Source: Symbiodinium natans
Lineage: Eukaryota; Sar; Dinophyceae; Suessiales; Symbiodiniaceae
NCBI GenBank assembly: GCA_905221605.1
Contig: CAJNDS010001713.1
Coordinates: 696,401 to 760,400, forward strand
Length of the DNA: 64,000 nucleotides
Direction: 5' to 3'
Positions 1 to 11,538 of this stretch are shown one piece after another. Below the pieces are notes generated by a model, which did not search any database, was not told the origin of the DNA, and saw nothing but the letters and a program-made list of their open reading frames with translations. Each line of letters begins with the position of its first letter. Positions within the stretch are counted from its first letter, which is position 1. The translations under genes and the position numbers were made by a program.

Positions 1-1030
1 ACGTGGAGGTTCGAATTGCGAAAGCTGAGGTTTGAGGATGCGAGGAATGCATCAGTGCTGGAGCAGGCAAGCGTGTGTTTTGAAAAAAAATTTGAGGCAA
101 CCTAAATACGAGGACCGAATTCGACACGTGGTTTGCTACTATGATGGACGCCACAGTGAGGACCCTGGTGGAGAGATATTCCAGCGGTAGTAGTCATGCT
201 TTGAAGACAATGATGTAGACACATCAGGTGCTCACATGCTGGGGTTGCGTCAGGAAGGAGGATCGTGCGATAATTCAACCAGCTGCGACATGCTAAGTGC
301 AACGACGGGCCCCCTACCTCCCGTGCTCCTGGTTTGGTTAGGATAGTTTGTGCTTTGGGCGGCACTGACACTGAAAAAAAACGGGGCGTGGCGTTCAAAG
401 CTTTGAAAGTGCAGTGGGATGGCTAGCGAGGCCCCACTTGCGAGCAGTGTCATTGTGGGCCTCAGACTGAATCGGTGCTCTTCGGTTATGGGTTGCAACT
501 CGGTTGATGGACCGATGGGCTCAGCTCAACTCTCCCGGTAGCCTCGACTTGTCCCTGCGGAGTGAACCCCTTTGGGGTGCGTGACACTGCGGGTGGGCTG
601 AGCCCTGCTTCATTGAAGTCGCGCCCCTTTTTGTTACAAGAAAAAGAAACCCACGGCCCTCCTCCTGATGGGAACATCGCAGGGGCGGTGTCTCTTTACC
701 TGGGGGTACCCCCCCCCTCTACCCCCCGGCAGAGCCAACTTTGCCTGGAGCCAAATCCTTCTGAGCCTGTGACACCCCTATACACCCTCAATCCTCAATG
801 GAGGGCCGCCTGACAAGTTCCTTGGAGCTTCCTGGTCAGGCTTCTTTGGCCCCAACATGTGGTCTTAATGGTGAAATGTGAAAGCTCACAGCGGCGGGTG
901 GCGGGAAAGAAGCAATGAAAATAGTTGGACTGCACTGCCTTCGCGTGACGTGCCGCCCCTCCTCACCCCTGGGTGTGCCGGGGCACCCTCTCCACATGGT
1001 ATTTACTGCTGCTGCTCGGCGAGACGCCCG
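1..1030. other. No recognisable gene
   Basis: About 1 kb without a coding segment I can defend. Open frames exist on both strands but none has a recognisable motif or clear splice borders. It ends at the first CCCTAAA array. Confidence 0.5.
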
Positions 1031-2900
1031 AAACCCTAAGCCCTCACCCCAAGCCCTAAACTTAAACCCTAAACCCCAAACCCCAAACCCGAAACCCGAA
1101 ACCCGATAAACCCTAAACCCACGCAAAATTCAGACGTCAGGCCAGCAAGGAGACGCTTGTTGCCAGCGTGGGGGAGCTGGCCCTTCCGGACCAGGCCCCC
1201 GTGTAGTTTAGGGTTTATAGGGTGTAGGGTGTAGGGTTTAGGGTTTAGGGCTTAGAATGCAAAGCGCAGGATGGGAACCCCTATTTCCCTACTTGGGTTC
1301 TGAGTAGCGAGGCTTTCGCCAGCCTCCAAGTATAGGCAACAGAAAGTAACGCAGCTCCCGAGCTTCAGGCAGCTGGGGCACAGAAACAGAAGACAGCCCT
1401 AAACCCCAAACCCCAAACCCTATACCCTAGACCCTAAACCCTAAACCCTAAAGCCTAAACCCTAAAGCCTAAACACTATAAACCCTAGACCCTAGACCCT
1501 AAACCCTAAACCCTAAACCTAAACCCTAAAACTCTCTGCGCTGAGGCCGAGACCATCCAAGTCAACTGGAGCGCAAGCTCTACGGAGAGCAGGAGGTTGA
1601 GGCGAGAGCAGTTTCTGCACACTTTGGGTTTAGGGTTTAGGGTTTAGGGTTTAGGGTTTAGGGTTTAGGGTTTAGGGTTCAGAGTCTAGGCAGAGTGCCC
1701 CCAAGAGTTGCCCGGACACGCAGATCTGCAAAGCACTTGCGCTTGCCACTGCTTTCCCCTTGATTCATGAGCTTGCGCCGAAGATCCTGATTCTTGTGCC
1801 GGGATGTTGCTCGGTCGTTCCCTAAACCCTAAACCCTAAACCCTAAACCCTAAACCCTATTATAAAATTAACCCGAAACTCTACATGACGAGGCGGCTCT
1901 CTGAGCAGACGCGTCTTGGCAGAAGTCGGGATGGCCAGACTAGGCGTCTTAAAGTTTGGGGCGCGGGTACATTAGGGTTTCGGGTTTCGGGTTCAGGGTT
2001 TAGGGTTTGGGGTTTAGGGTTGAGGGTTTAGGGTTTCGGCTTTTTCCATTCCTTTCCTGTTGGAGCTTCTGTTCTTGGGCGATAAGCCCTCTTCCCCAAA
2101 CCTTTGCACTGTTAAAGTGCGGGCTGATGTGACCGATCTCCCTCTGCGCTGCGTGGCTGCGTCTGATCCTGTCTGATCCTGAGGCCTTGTGGGCCACAGG
2201 AAGGAACCAACATCCAGCTGAACTACGCTCTTCGGCTGGCCAAGGGTTGCGCAGGGCGTCCCTTCATGTACAGCAGCTTCCCTAAACCCCAAACCCTAAA
2301 CCCCAAACCCTAAACCCCAAGCCCTAAACCCTAAACCAGCTTATCCGATGTTCGCGGGAGGGGGGGAGGGGGCCCGCGTTTCACAGGTCTGGCCCCTCTT
2401 CTCAGCCGACCTGGCCCAGACCAAAGCGGCGCGGCTCCAGCAGCAGCCTGGATGCGAAGATTAGGGTTTAGGGTTTGGGGTTTAGGGTTTGGGGTTTAGG
2501 ATTTAGGGTTTAGGGTTCAGGGTTTAGGGTTTCGGGTTTGGGGTTTAGGGTTTAGGGCGTTGAGGGATGTTGAGGGTTTAGGGTTCAGATCTTGCTGTGC
2601 ATCGGCGCATTTCGGTGTTAGGGGAGGTTCAGGGGATTCCCTACACCCGACCCTAACCCCTACAGAACCCCTCTCCAAAACCTCACTGTGTTGGCCCCCA
2701 AGCAATTCCTTCCCAGAGGGGTCCATCTCTATTATCATTGTGGAATCCGGTACATCTTCACAGGTAGGATAAGGGGGTTCTGAAAAGGGACCCTTCTTAA
2801 CCCTCTCCTGGCTCTCTTAAACAGGGACCTTATTCAGAGGGTCTACATCCCCTACCCTAAACCCTAAACCCTAAACCCTAAACCCTAAACCCTAAAACTT
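1030..2900. repeat. Alternating CCCTAAA and TTTAGGG interstitial arrays
   Basis: Arrays alternate in orientation along the plus strand: CCCTAAA near 1030-1130, TTTAGGG near 1205-1255, CCCTAAA 1397-1532, TTTAGGG 1625-1680, CCCTAAA 1820-1860, TTTAGGG 1973-2036, CCCTAAA 2280-2335, TTTAGGG 2461-2590, CCCTAAA 2851-2897. Many units are degenerate (CCCCAAA, CCCGAAA). The 80-250 bp segments between arrays have no shared sequence. Some are exon-like, for example 1160-1203 and 2418-2459. Confidence 0.9.
2200..2279 (+). CDS. Candidate internal exon, unknown protein
   Basis: After CCACAG the phase-0 frame reads EGTNIQLNYALRLAKG and stays open up to the CCCTAAA array. The composition is protein-like and the acceptor has the AG|G form used elsewhere in this window. 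The donor and the parent gene are unresolved and no family is recognised. Confidence 0.35.
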
Positions 2901-3105
2901 TTGTGCTTCGAACAGCGCAACGAGGCAGTCGCGGAGCAGCCTGACGGTCTTGATGACCGGATTCCTGCGCCAGCAGCCGGCTTTGGCTACTCAGCTCATG
3001 GCCGAAAGTGGCCCAAGGCGTTCTATGTGAGGCCTCAGAACTCTTCCCCAGGTTTAGGGTTTAGGTTTAGAGTTATTCGGTCATTGATGCCCTTCGCATC
3101 CTCAG

Positions 3106-3210
3106 GTGGACATCAGCGTTTCGGTGCAGTGCCTGTCAACCGCCGTCGTTGAGCCGCCGCTTCGACGCGCAAGAAGCCGTGAGCCTGCGGCCAAAGTCTT
3201 CCTAAAGGCA
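3106..3210 (+). CDS. Candidate internal exon, unknown protein
   Basis: After CCTCAG a phase-0 frame opens with VDISVSVQCLSTAVVEPP followed by an Arg-rich stretch. It follows a TTTAGGG tract. The 3' border is uncertain. I do not recognise the protein. Confidence 0.35.
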
Positions 3211-3479
3211 ATCCCGTTCCCCGAATGCCACCCTCCCCACCCCCCAAAGAGGTGCAGCACCCTATACGGGCTTACTTATAGGTCAAGACTGAGTTGACTG
3301 GAACAACTTGGGTTAACTTCGATTGCTTGTGGTGGCAGCTGCCTTGCTGCCAGTTGGCCGAGGGACTTTCTGTCAACTTCCACAGAGCAGGCTTCCCAGG
3401 CAGCTTGGACTGCATCAGAACCACTGCTTCCTCTAGTTCCCGGAGTGCCAGGATGCAAAGTGGAGTGTCAGGGGCAGCA

Positions 3480-3530
3480 GGGTTTAGGGTTTAGGGTTTA
3501 GGGTTTAGGGTTTAGGGTTTAGGGTTTATA
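3480..3530 (+). repeat. TTTAGGG array, about 7 units
   Basis: A clean plus-oriented telomere-type array directly upstream of the first 69-nt Ser/Thr exon. Confidence 0.95.
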
Positions 3531-3546
3531 ACAGTGTCAACTGCAG

Positions 3547-3615
3547 GAGCCTGGAAACTCTTCCACTCCAGCACCGAGCTCTACAACCACATCGGGCTCC
3601 AGCACATTGCCGCAG
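3547..3615 (+). CDS. Ser/Thr/Pro-rich exon, copy 1 of 3
   Basis: An exon of exactly 69 nt (23 codons), phase 0 at both ends. It starts after CTGCAG with GAG and ends at CAG followed by a GAAG (GA-type) donor. It encodes a mucin-like linker with SSTPAPSSTTTSGSSTLPQ. Two close copies follow at 3665 and 3834. The repeat spacing (118 and 169 nt) is not a multiple of three, so the copies can only be joined in frame if the short spacers are spliced out. This supports three exons rather than one long frame. Confidence 0.55.
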
Positions 3616-3664
3616 GAAGCCTGGCAAGAACCTGATGTCAATCCCCAGCGCAATGTCACGGCAG

Positions 3665-3733
3665 GAGTCTGCAAACTCTTCCACTCCAGCACCAAGCTCT
3701 ACAACCACATCGGGCTCCAGCACGTTGCCCCAG
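3665..3733 (+). CDS. Ser/Thr/Pro-rich exon, copy 2 of 3
   Basis: A 69-nt phase-0 exon beginning ESANSSTPAPSS and ending LPQ, with the same borders as copy 1 (AG|GAG start, CAG|GAAG donor). The intron between copies 1 and 2 would be only 49 nt. Confidence 0.55.
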
Positions 3734-3833
3734 GAAGCCTGGCAACAGAAAGCTTTTTCATAGGCCCTGCACTCCAAGTGACCCTGGGCAGGAAAAGAAC
3801 CTTATGTCAGTCCATAGCGCAATGTCACAGGAG

Positions 3834-3902
3834 GAGTCTGCAAACTCTTCTACTCCAGCACCAAGCTCTACAACCATATCGGCGTCCAGCACGTTGCCCC
3901 AG
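3834..3902 (+). CDS. Ser/Thr/Pro-rich exon, copy 3 of 3
   Basis: A third 69-nt copy with the same reading frame and borders. The intron before it is 100 nt and shares its 3' half with the 49-nt intron upstream, so the duplicated unit was exon plus intron. Confidence 0.55.
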
Positions 3903-4039
3903 GAAGACTGGCCGCATTCTGCACACAAGCAGTCAGAATTCCAAATTTTGCAACGCAAAGCCAGAGACGCATACATGCACACAGACAAACACGTAGGCAG
4001 ACAGACAGGCTGACAGACAGACAGACACAGACCCAGACG

Positions 4040-4547
4040 GCTCAGACACAGATGCAGACAGACGCACACACACACACAAAAAAAAGTTACACACACACAC
4101 AGAGTTACACGCGTACACACAGTTACACACTAACACACAGTTACACACACACACACACTAACACACAGTTACGCACTCACACACTTCCACACAGTTACAC
4201 ACACACACACACGTACACACAGTTACACACTCACACACTAACACACAGTTGCACACACACACACACACGTACACACAGTTACACACTCACACACTCACAC
4301 ACAGTTACACACACACACACACAGTTACACACACACACACAGAGTTACACACACACACAGTTACGCACATACACACACACACAGAGTCACACACAAACAC
4401 ACACACACACACACACACACAGACACAGACACAGACACGGACACGGACACCGACACAGACACAGACACAGACACAGACACAGACACAGACACAGTCACAG
4501 TCACAGTCACAGTCACAGTCACACACACAGACAGACACAGACACAGT

Positions 4548-4578
<31 letters not shown>

Positions 4579-5007
4579 ACGCACGCACGCACGCACGCAC
4601 GCACGCGCACGTACGCACACGCACGCACACGCACGCACACGCACGCACACGCACGCACACGCACGCGCACGTACGCACACGCACACACGCACACACGCAC
4701 ACACGCACACACGCACACACGCACACGCACACACGCACACACACGCACACACGCACACACGCACACGCACGCACCCACGCACACACACACACGCACACAC
4801 GCACACACGCACACACGCACACACGCACACACGCACACACGCACACACGCACACACGCACACACGCACACACGCACACACGCACACACGCACACACGCAC
4901 ACACGCACACACGCACACGCACACACGCACACGCACACGCGCGCACACACACACACACCCACACACACGCACACGCCCACGCACCCACGCACCCACGCAC
5001 GCACCCA

Positions 5008-5043
<36 letters not shown>

Positions 5044-5095
5044 CAGAGTTACACACACTCACACACTCACGCACTCACACACAGTCACACACACA
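4040..5095. repeat. Long (CA)n/(ACGC)n/(ACAG)n simple-repeat tract
   Basis: About 1 kb of nested CA-based tandem repeats: AGTTACACAC units first, then ACAGAC, then ACGC/ACACGC units. It gives long meaningless open frames (Thr-His on plus, Cys-Val on minus). Confidence 0.97.
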
Positions 5096-5124
5096 GACAG
5101 ATATTCTGCCCAGCAGCCTGGCAG

Positions 5125-5181
5125 GCCGGTGACGAAACGGTGCGCACAACAGCGTCGAGCTCCAGCACCACAGCATTCCAG
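5125..5181 (+). CDS. Ser/Thr-rich exon
   Basis: A 57-nt phase-0 segment after TGGCAG reads AGDETVRTTASSSSTTAFQ and stops at CAG followed by a GA donor. The border style and composition match the 69-nt exons upstream, so it probably belongs to the same extracellular, mucin-like protein. Confidence 0.45.
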
Positions 5182-5416
5182 GAACCTTGGCTTGGTAGAG
5201 AGAGACGCAAAAATGTCAAGTTTATGGCCCGAGGGCGACTCACTTGTGCTAAGCTTGTCCAATGCATGGAACAGCCTTAGCCGTGATCGAGATATGCAGG
5301 TTCTGATTGTTATATGATGGCATTATATTATTTGTATTCACAAATATCATATATTCATGTTTCTTATGTTCTTGTATGATAGAATTGCTGTATGCTTACA
5401 TAAGTAAAGTATGCAG

Positions 5417-5503
5417 GCCGAAACCCTCTCGAGCACGTCCACTCCGAGCACGACATCGTCAAGCTCCAGCACAACGTCGATGATGCTACCTGCTGCGCCA
5501 TGG
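5417..5503 (+). CDS. Ser/Thr-rich exon
   Basis: A phase-0 frame after ATGCAG reads AETLSSTSTPSTTSSSSSTT and then MMLPAAPW. It matches the Thr-rich linkers of the Trp/Cys-repeat gene at 11.3 kb. The 3' border is approximate. Confidence 0.4.
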
Positions 5504-7577
5504 TGGCATGGTCAACGTGTAGCGCATGTGGGTGTTTACGAAAATAAAGGTACCCCTAAAACAGAGCCCACAGAGACCCCGTCCCAGCTCGTAGGATTCC
5601 CTTATTATTATTATTATTATGATTATTTTAAGGACCCCAATAAGGTACCCCTGATTTCGGAAACCCCCATTTCGGAAACCCCGGAAACACTAAACCCTAA
5701 ACCCGAGTGGACGAGGCAACTCCTGTCGAGATCTCTAGAGTGGGTGCATTGACGAAACCCGAGTGGAGAGCAGGGGGGGCTCCCTTCGTTCCCTATCAAG
5801 GCTCCCCCCCGGAGTTTCCAAGGTGCTCTCGCTCGCAAGGGCAGAGACGCAAGCTGCAACTGGCGTGACGTCAGCTGTTTTCTGGCCAGACTTCGGCTGT
5901 AATCGGCATATCTTGGGCTTAGGGTGCAAGGGGTTATGTAAAGGGTTTAGGGGCAGTTGTAGGAGTTTTGGTTTATAGGATTTCGGGTTTAGGGATGTGC
6001 TGCAGCTGCGCGTCGCCTTCCAAAATGCAAGTTTCTGACACATGCAAGCCTAAGTTTAAGTCGTTAACATGACGTTCAAGAAGGAGTAGGTGAGGCTTTT
6101 GTGTTTCTTTTTGCCCTTGGCCCTTGGTGGTGGTCGTTCCGCAATTGTCGTCGTATAGTCGTCGTCACCGTCGTGGACTACAACTGCCAGCCACCCTCCC
6201 AACAAATAGGGTTTAGGGTTTAGGGATTAGGGTTTAGGGTTTAGGGCCAGTTCGGAACGTGTGCGTGCGTGCTGCGTGGGCGTGCTTGCGAGGGCCATAG
6301 CAGAGAGAAAGGGCAACAGGAGTGGAAGCGGCTAACCTTCGGCCAGTTTGCCGTGAGCCAGTCCACTAAAGGGACGTTTTCAGTGAACTGTCACGGGAAT
6401 TTCGTGACATGCCCTCAATCCTATGAACCAGACAATCTGAACCCGGAAACGTCAAGCAACCCTATACACCCTCAACACCCTGGAGCCAAAGACCCTAAGA
6501 GCCCCGGTGGTTCCTGCACTGAGAAGCCCCAGGTTGTGATAGCAGGCCTGCTCGCGATTGGTGCAATCACCTGGTGGGCGCCAGCCCCAGCTGGTGTTCA
6601 ATCATGAAGAGAGCCGTAAACCCTAAACCCTAAACCCTCTTGTTTGCTGGATGCCAATGAAAAGCACATCTCTAGGAGTCATGTGGGAAGTTCCCTCAAT
6701 GAGCGTCCCCTCTTGGGGGGGGGGGGGTGCTCATGATACGAGTCTTCGGGTTGCCTTCGGGTTGTTCGGGTTTTATGGGGCTCCTGTTGATTTTTAAAAG
6801 GGTTTGCGGGGTTTAGGCGTTGTAGGTTTAGGATTTATGAAATTCAGGGCTTATAGTTATAGACCTCACACCATGAGGCTGGCAGCATGTGTGGGTCATT
6901 CAGGAGCGTCACCTCGTAGGTTCTTGCTCAAGTATACGGTTCCTGCTACGACGGGGACGTAGTCCAGAACAACCTCCATTTGCTGAGGCATGCGTCTGCC
7001 TCCGAAAGCATTCCGCTGTGGCGCCCAGCACCAGCGAGGCCGCATCAGAAGTGGCTCTGCGCAATGCTGCGCAGCTGAGAAATGCAGGGCTATAAGAGGA
7101 AACTCCATGGTCACAGCTCCCGTGTCAGCGCGGCGCGCCTGTATCAGCGACTCCCATATTGTTGCTGAACGGTGGTTCCTTAAACCCTCAACCTCAAAGC
7201 CCTGAACCCTGCAGGCCTTCCTGGCCGTAGTTGCTGAGACGTCTGAGACGGAGTCAGCCCAACGAGCTTCTTGGACGCACTGGCACAGAGGCACAAAACA
7301 GAAACCGTAGACCGGCGCAGATCAGCGCGGCACACTTGAGAGTTCATGGGCTTAGAAAGGGTAGAAGATAATCTATAGCATAATCTGCTAGTCTTACCCC
7401 TAAACCCTAAACCCTAAACCCTAAACCCTAAACCCTAAACCCTAAACCCTAAACCCTAAACCCTGAAGAAGAGCCATCTCGCAGCTTGGCTTGAGGCCCC
7501 AAAGCCCTGTCTGTGCCCTGAGGCCCCGAGCGGAAGAGCCGAGCCGGACGCCGATCCAGGGGAGCCCGACGTCTAAT

Positions 7578-7708
7578 ATAGGGGTCGGAATGATTAGGGT
7601 TTAGGTTTAGGGTTTAGGGTTTAGGGTTTAGGGTTTAGGGTTTGGGGTTTGGGGTTTGGGGTTTAGGGTTTAGGGTTTGGGGTTTAGGGAAAAGATAGGG
7701 GTCGGAAT
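7578..7708. repeat. TTTAGGG array flanked by exact 14-bp direct duplication
   Basis: The 14-mer ATAGGGGTCGGAAT occurs at 7578-7591 just before the array and again at 7695-7708 just after it, with only AAAAG-type filler between array and second copy. This is the pattern expected if the array was inserted at a staggered break. Confidence 0.8.
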
Positions 7709-7852
7709 AGATACTGGTAGTATTATTCCCTTAGGGTCTCTTTATAGTGACCCCCAAAACCCTGTTCTAATTATCAGGCCCCTATATTAGAGCATCGCGT
7801 TTTTCACGTTTCACATAGCATCCCTTTTCGGTGATTTTCCCCCATTATCTGA

Positions 7853-7931
7853 GGGTAGTTGCATGGTCCCTCCATATGGTAGGGGGCTCTCCCCTTTTCA
7901 GGGCCCATGCTACGGGATCATGCAGCTACCC
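7853..7931. mobile_element. Inverted-repeat (MITE-like) element, GGTAGTTG family
   Basis: The left end GGGTAGTTGCATGGTCCC pairs with the right end GGGATCATGCAGCTACCC. A second copy with the same ends lies at 28701-28769. No target duplication is obvious. Confidence 0.6.
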
Positions 7932-10680
7932 GAAGATACTAGTGTCATAGTGTCGCTCCAGACTTTCGATGAAAATGCACCCTTTTCAACACATGCCTGG
8001 CGTAGTCACGGCATGTCGATATGCCTTCAGACCCGCGGCCAATGGAATCGTCAGACGGAAGCAGTGTGGATGTTGCTTCTCCCTACAATGAGAAGATCCT
8101 AAACCCTAAGCCCAAAACCCCCAAAGCTGTGGTTGTGCTGTGGGTCTTCCGTTACTGCACCTGCCGTTGCTCGAAAAACCTCGATGGAGTGCAGAGCTGA
8201 TGCAGACGCTGCGCTGCGCCAACTCGCTTCCAAAGTGAGTCGAGGTGTGAGGCTCCGGCAATTAGCCAAAAAAGTGCAGAGTTTGGGGTGGTTTGGGAGG
8301 CACAGTTGCAGGGCTGTTGGAGCTGAGACGATGGCTTAAGTACTGGCAAGCAGATTCGCCATTGAACAAGGAAGACGATAAGTGAGAGAAAGAGAGAGAG
8401 AGAGGAATGAAGGATACGTTTATGTACGGGCATATCTGTGTAGTCCGTGACTGTGTGTGTATGTGTGTTGTGGAATTTGGCTCCTCGGAAGACTGTTGCT
8501 GTAGTCACCACGGGGCACGACATGTGAGTTCCTACTTATTTGGTCACTGGACCCGCGCACATGGCCCATGGAACATGGAGTTCAACTCTAAGAAGCCCAA
8601 CCCTGAACGCGCAAAAGTCGACTTCAACATCGCAAACAGCCCACAAGCCAAGCCACTTGGCCTAGTCACACGCCCGCGATGCACGTAACCTCGCCTGGCC
8701 AGAGCCTGAGAGGCAAAGTACTCTGTGATGAGTGATGGCATATACGACTATTTGCTTAAGAATCCCAAAAGATCATTCAAAAAACAATCCCTATATATAA
8801 CCCAGAAGTATGAATATTAATCATCCCTATATTACCCTGAATAAGGAAGTATAGCAGACGGTTCAGAGATCAGAGAGTTCCTGTCATGTTCACAAGATGC
8901 CCTCAAATCGTTCTTGGCTGAGCCGTGCACCATCCGGCAAGGGCCCAAGGAGGAGTTGAACGGGTTTAGGTTTTAGGTTTTAGGGTTTAGGGTTTAGGGT
9001 TTAGGGTACATGAAACACCCTCACACTCAAAGGCGCCAGAGGAGAGCGAGGATGAGGGGATGGTGCTCACAGGCTCTCTGGGCTTGGACCGGAAGTTTCC
9101 TAAAAGGTCCCCTTAGGGTTAAGGGTTTAGGGTTTAGGGTTTGGGAGTGTTGGGGTTTAGGGTTTAAGGTATGGGGTTTAGTGTTTAAGCTTCAGGGTGA
9201 CAAGTCCCTTATATCCCTTTTTTTGCAGGGTTTGGGGTTCCCCAGTAATCCCCTACGGTGCACTTTTATTCCTAGGTTACTCCTGGGTCTACTAAAGTTC
9301 CCTTACCTTAAGGGGACCTATTTGGCATGTTCCGCCCTTCTTATACTGACTCACAGTCCTGAAGAGGGATTATCATCGGGGGGTGCCAAAATCCTTATCA
9401 AGGACTGTTAGTATAAAGGCGAAAACATCCCAAAGACCAAATCTGAACCCTACAAAGGGTTTTATGGTTCATATTGGAAATATGTTGAACCCTGAAAAGG
9501 GTCTATGGCTTCATAGACCTCAATAGGAATCATAGTAGTATAGGGTATATGAGTTTGAAAACCCAATTTAGTTGGTTAGGGTATATGACTCCAATCTTAG
9601 GGTTCATTTGGTGCCCATGAAAAATGTACCTTTCTCTGCTCGTGCGTCTTACAGACAGCAAGGGGGGGGGGGGGGGGCTTGCGATTAAGAGAGCCTTGAT
9701 GAGAATAATCATCATCATCGCAAACTTATTATCGCCATAATGATGACCAGATGATACCCAGAACCATAGTAGCGAAAAAAGAGTAAGAAGCGTAGCAGTA
9801 ATAACAGCAAGAACTAACAACAAACAACAATAGGAACCAAGAAGACTAAGAATAAGAAGAATAACAATAGTAACAACAAGAGGAACAAAGAACGATAATT
9901 AGAAGAAGCCAGCTCGGCGGAGAGGCATCTTCATTACACTCCTCCCCCTTCTGGCAGAGTCCACTCGATGCAGCTACGTGCCCCGGCGGCCCACTTGATT
10001 GATGTAGTTTTATTCTTTTTCCTTTCATATATGTGTTATTTGTTTTTCGGGGGGGGGGGGGGGGGTTAGGGTTTTTATTCACCCTCAATCCTTTAAACCC
10101 TAAGCCCACATGGCAGGGTACGATACGAACAGTGGTGACCCCAATCGTTTGGTCATCTGTCCACACGCATCGCCCCCCCACCCCCCCATCCCCCCCCGCC
10201 CCCATCCCACCCCCCCCACCCCCCCCCCCCCCCCCCCACCCCCCGATCGCACACCCCGCCCCCCAAAAAACGCAAGCCCGTAATCACATATTGTATTACT
10301 ATCGCCCACTATAAAGAGCAGTTATTTGCGGGCGTGAGCACAATAACTATGGTGTTTTTTCCGTTCGCCCAAAGGCCTCATGAGAAGAAGCGTATGTCTC
10401 TAGCCTTCTGAGTCACTGTTTTATCACTCATAATCTTATACTACTACGCCTTCGACGTTTCTGTGCACTGTTGTTCATAATCTTGTATCAATACGCCGTC
10501 GACATTTCTGTGCCAACTCAAAATGAGAAGCCTTGGTCATTATAGCCCAGTGTGTATACTGGGGTTCAGGGCCCTCCGTTTCAAGCAGCGGTGTGCTTTA
10601 AGCCCGAAAAAACCGTATGGTCAGTTCCTGAAATAAGGGAGGCGCCCTTGGAACAAGGACCCCCAAAGGGGAGCAGTGAC

Positions 10681-10835
10681 CCTAGACCCTAAACCCTAAA
10701 CCCTAAACCCTAAACCCTAAACCCTAAACCCTAAACCCTAAACCCTAAACCCTAAACCCTAAACCCTAAACCCTAATTAAACCCTAAACCCTAAACCCTA
10801 AACCCTAAACCCTAAACCCTAAACCCTAAACCCTA
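10681..10835 (-). repeat. CCCTAAA array, about 21 units
   Basis: One of the longest arrays here, interrupted once by TTAA near 10776. A TTTAGGG array in the opposite orientation follows at 10951, with an exon-like segment between them. Confidence 0.95.
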
Positions 10836-10864
10836 AGTAAGACCGAAACCTGATTCACGAGCAG

Positions 10865-10940
10865 GCACCGGGTGATGCCTGCTTGGATGGCGGGATACTG
10901 GTACGGGATGAGCCCGCCTTCGAATGCTCCTTCTCCACAG
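10865..10940 (+). CDS. Candidate exon between inverted telomeric arrays
   Basis: A 76-nt phase-0 open segment after GAGCAG reads APGDACLDGGILVRDEPAF and ends at a CACAG|GTCCG border. It lies between a CCCTAAA array upstream and a TTTAGGG array downstream, an arrangement seen for several other exons. The family is unknown. Confidence 0.35.
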
Positions 10941-11267
10941 GTCCGACTGAGGGTTTAGGGCTTAGGGTTTAGGGTTTGGGGTTTAGGGTTTAGGGTTTAG
11001 GTAGTTTCCGGAATTTGGAGAACCTCCTTCGGGTCTCTATTACAAGGGAATCCTATTAGTTGGAGTTTTGTCGGGGTCCCCTGTTTTCGTAAACCGCCGA
11101 CTGGAGACAAGACTGAAAGCGGTGTCTTAGGGCTTTGGGGTGTTGGGGTGCTGGGGCCTTTGGGATCTTTGGGGTTTGGGTTTTGGAGGGTTGGATTTTC
11201 GTCTTGAGGGTTTACGGCTTGGCGGTTCATGGAGGATAGAATCACTCCCCTACATGGCTTTTCGCAG

Positions 11268-11436
11268 GGTACTGCTCTGTCGGCTTGATGTGGGAAGGAA
11301 CAACCACATCTACGACATCGTCTCTGACCACTCGCACAGAAACCTCCACCACACAGACGAGGTCCACGACGCTCACGGGATATTTTGATTGCGCCGCCGC
11401 CTATGACAACCGGGAGCGCGCATGGTCCGACGCAAA
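11268..11436 (+). CDS. Trp/Cys-repeat Thr-rich protein, exon 5' of element insertion
   Basis: The exon starts after TTCGCAG. It encodes YCSVGLMWEG, then a Thr/Ser-rich linker, then the first part of a repeat of the form FDC-AAAYDNRERAWSDAKK. The frame is broken at 11437 by a 98-bp inverted-repeat element with in-frame stops. Removing one 4-bp duplication plus the element rejoins AKK to VWCC exactly, as in the two uninterrupted paralogous repeats downstream. The protein is likely secreted or surface-exposed by composition. The function is unknown. Confidence 0.65.
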
Positions 11437-11538
11437 GAAGCTATAACCCCCTTGGGAATTATTTTTTTGTTTTTGTTTATCTAAAACCCAAGAGGGTATT
11501 AACGATATGTTTTTTTAAAAGTTCTAAGGGGAGTATAG
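11437..11538 (+). mobile_element. Introner-like element, family 1 (CTATA...TATAG), GA-AG intron
   Basis: The element at 11441-11538 has inverted ends CTATAACCCCCTT and AAGGGGAGTATAG. It is flanked by GAAG (11437-11440) and GAAA (11539-11542), an imperfect 4-bp target duplication. Splicing from the GA of the first copy to the terminal TATAG removes 102 nt and restores the coding sequence seen in the paralogous repeats. Related copies lie at 33210-33301 and 36023-36122. Confidence 0.75.

Larger units (their letters stand above)
5510..11267. other. Intronic or intergenic region with telomeric arrays and MITE-like repeats
   Basis: No coding segment I can defend except the 76-nt candidate at 10865. 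It holds arrays at 6207-6246, 7396-7466, 7592-7690, 8960-9008, 9110-9190, 10681-10835 and 10951-11002, G- and C-runs (6717-6728, 9661-9677, 10050-10065, 10196-10245), and an inverted-repeat element at 7853-7931. A dispersed repeat near 9481-9620 recurs near 19985-20085. Confidence 0.6.

Noticed and set aside
1030-3530. True chromosome end
   Set aside because: Arrays are short, in both orientations and spread over the whole window, so they are interstitial and not a terminal telomere.
4052-5317. 421- and 343-residue plus-strand frames and 175-243-residue minus-strand frames
   Set aside because: They are products of the CA/ACGC simple repeat: only Thr-His or Cys-Val periodic sequence, open in several frames at once.
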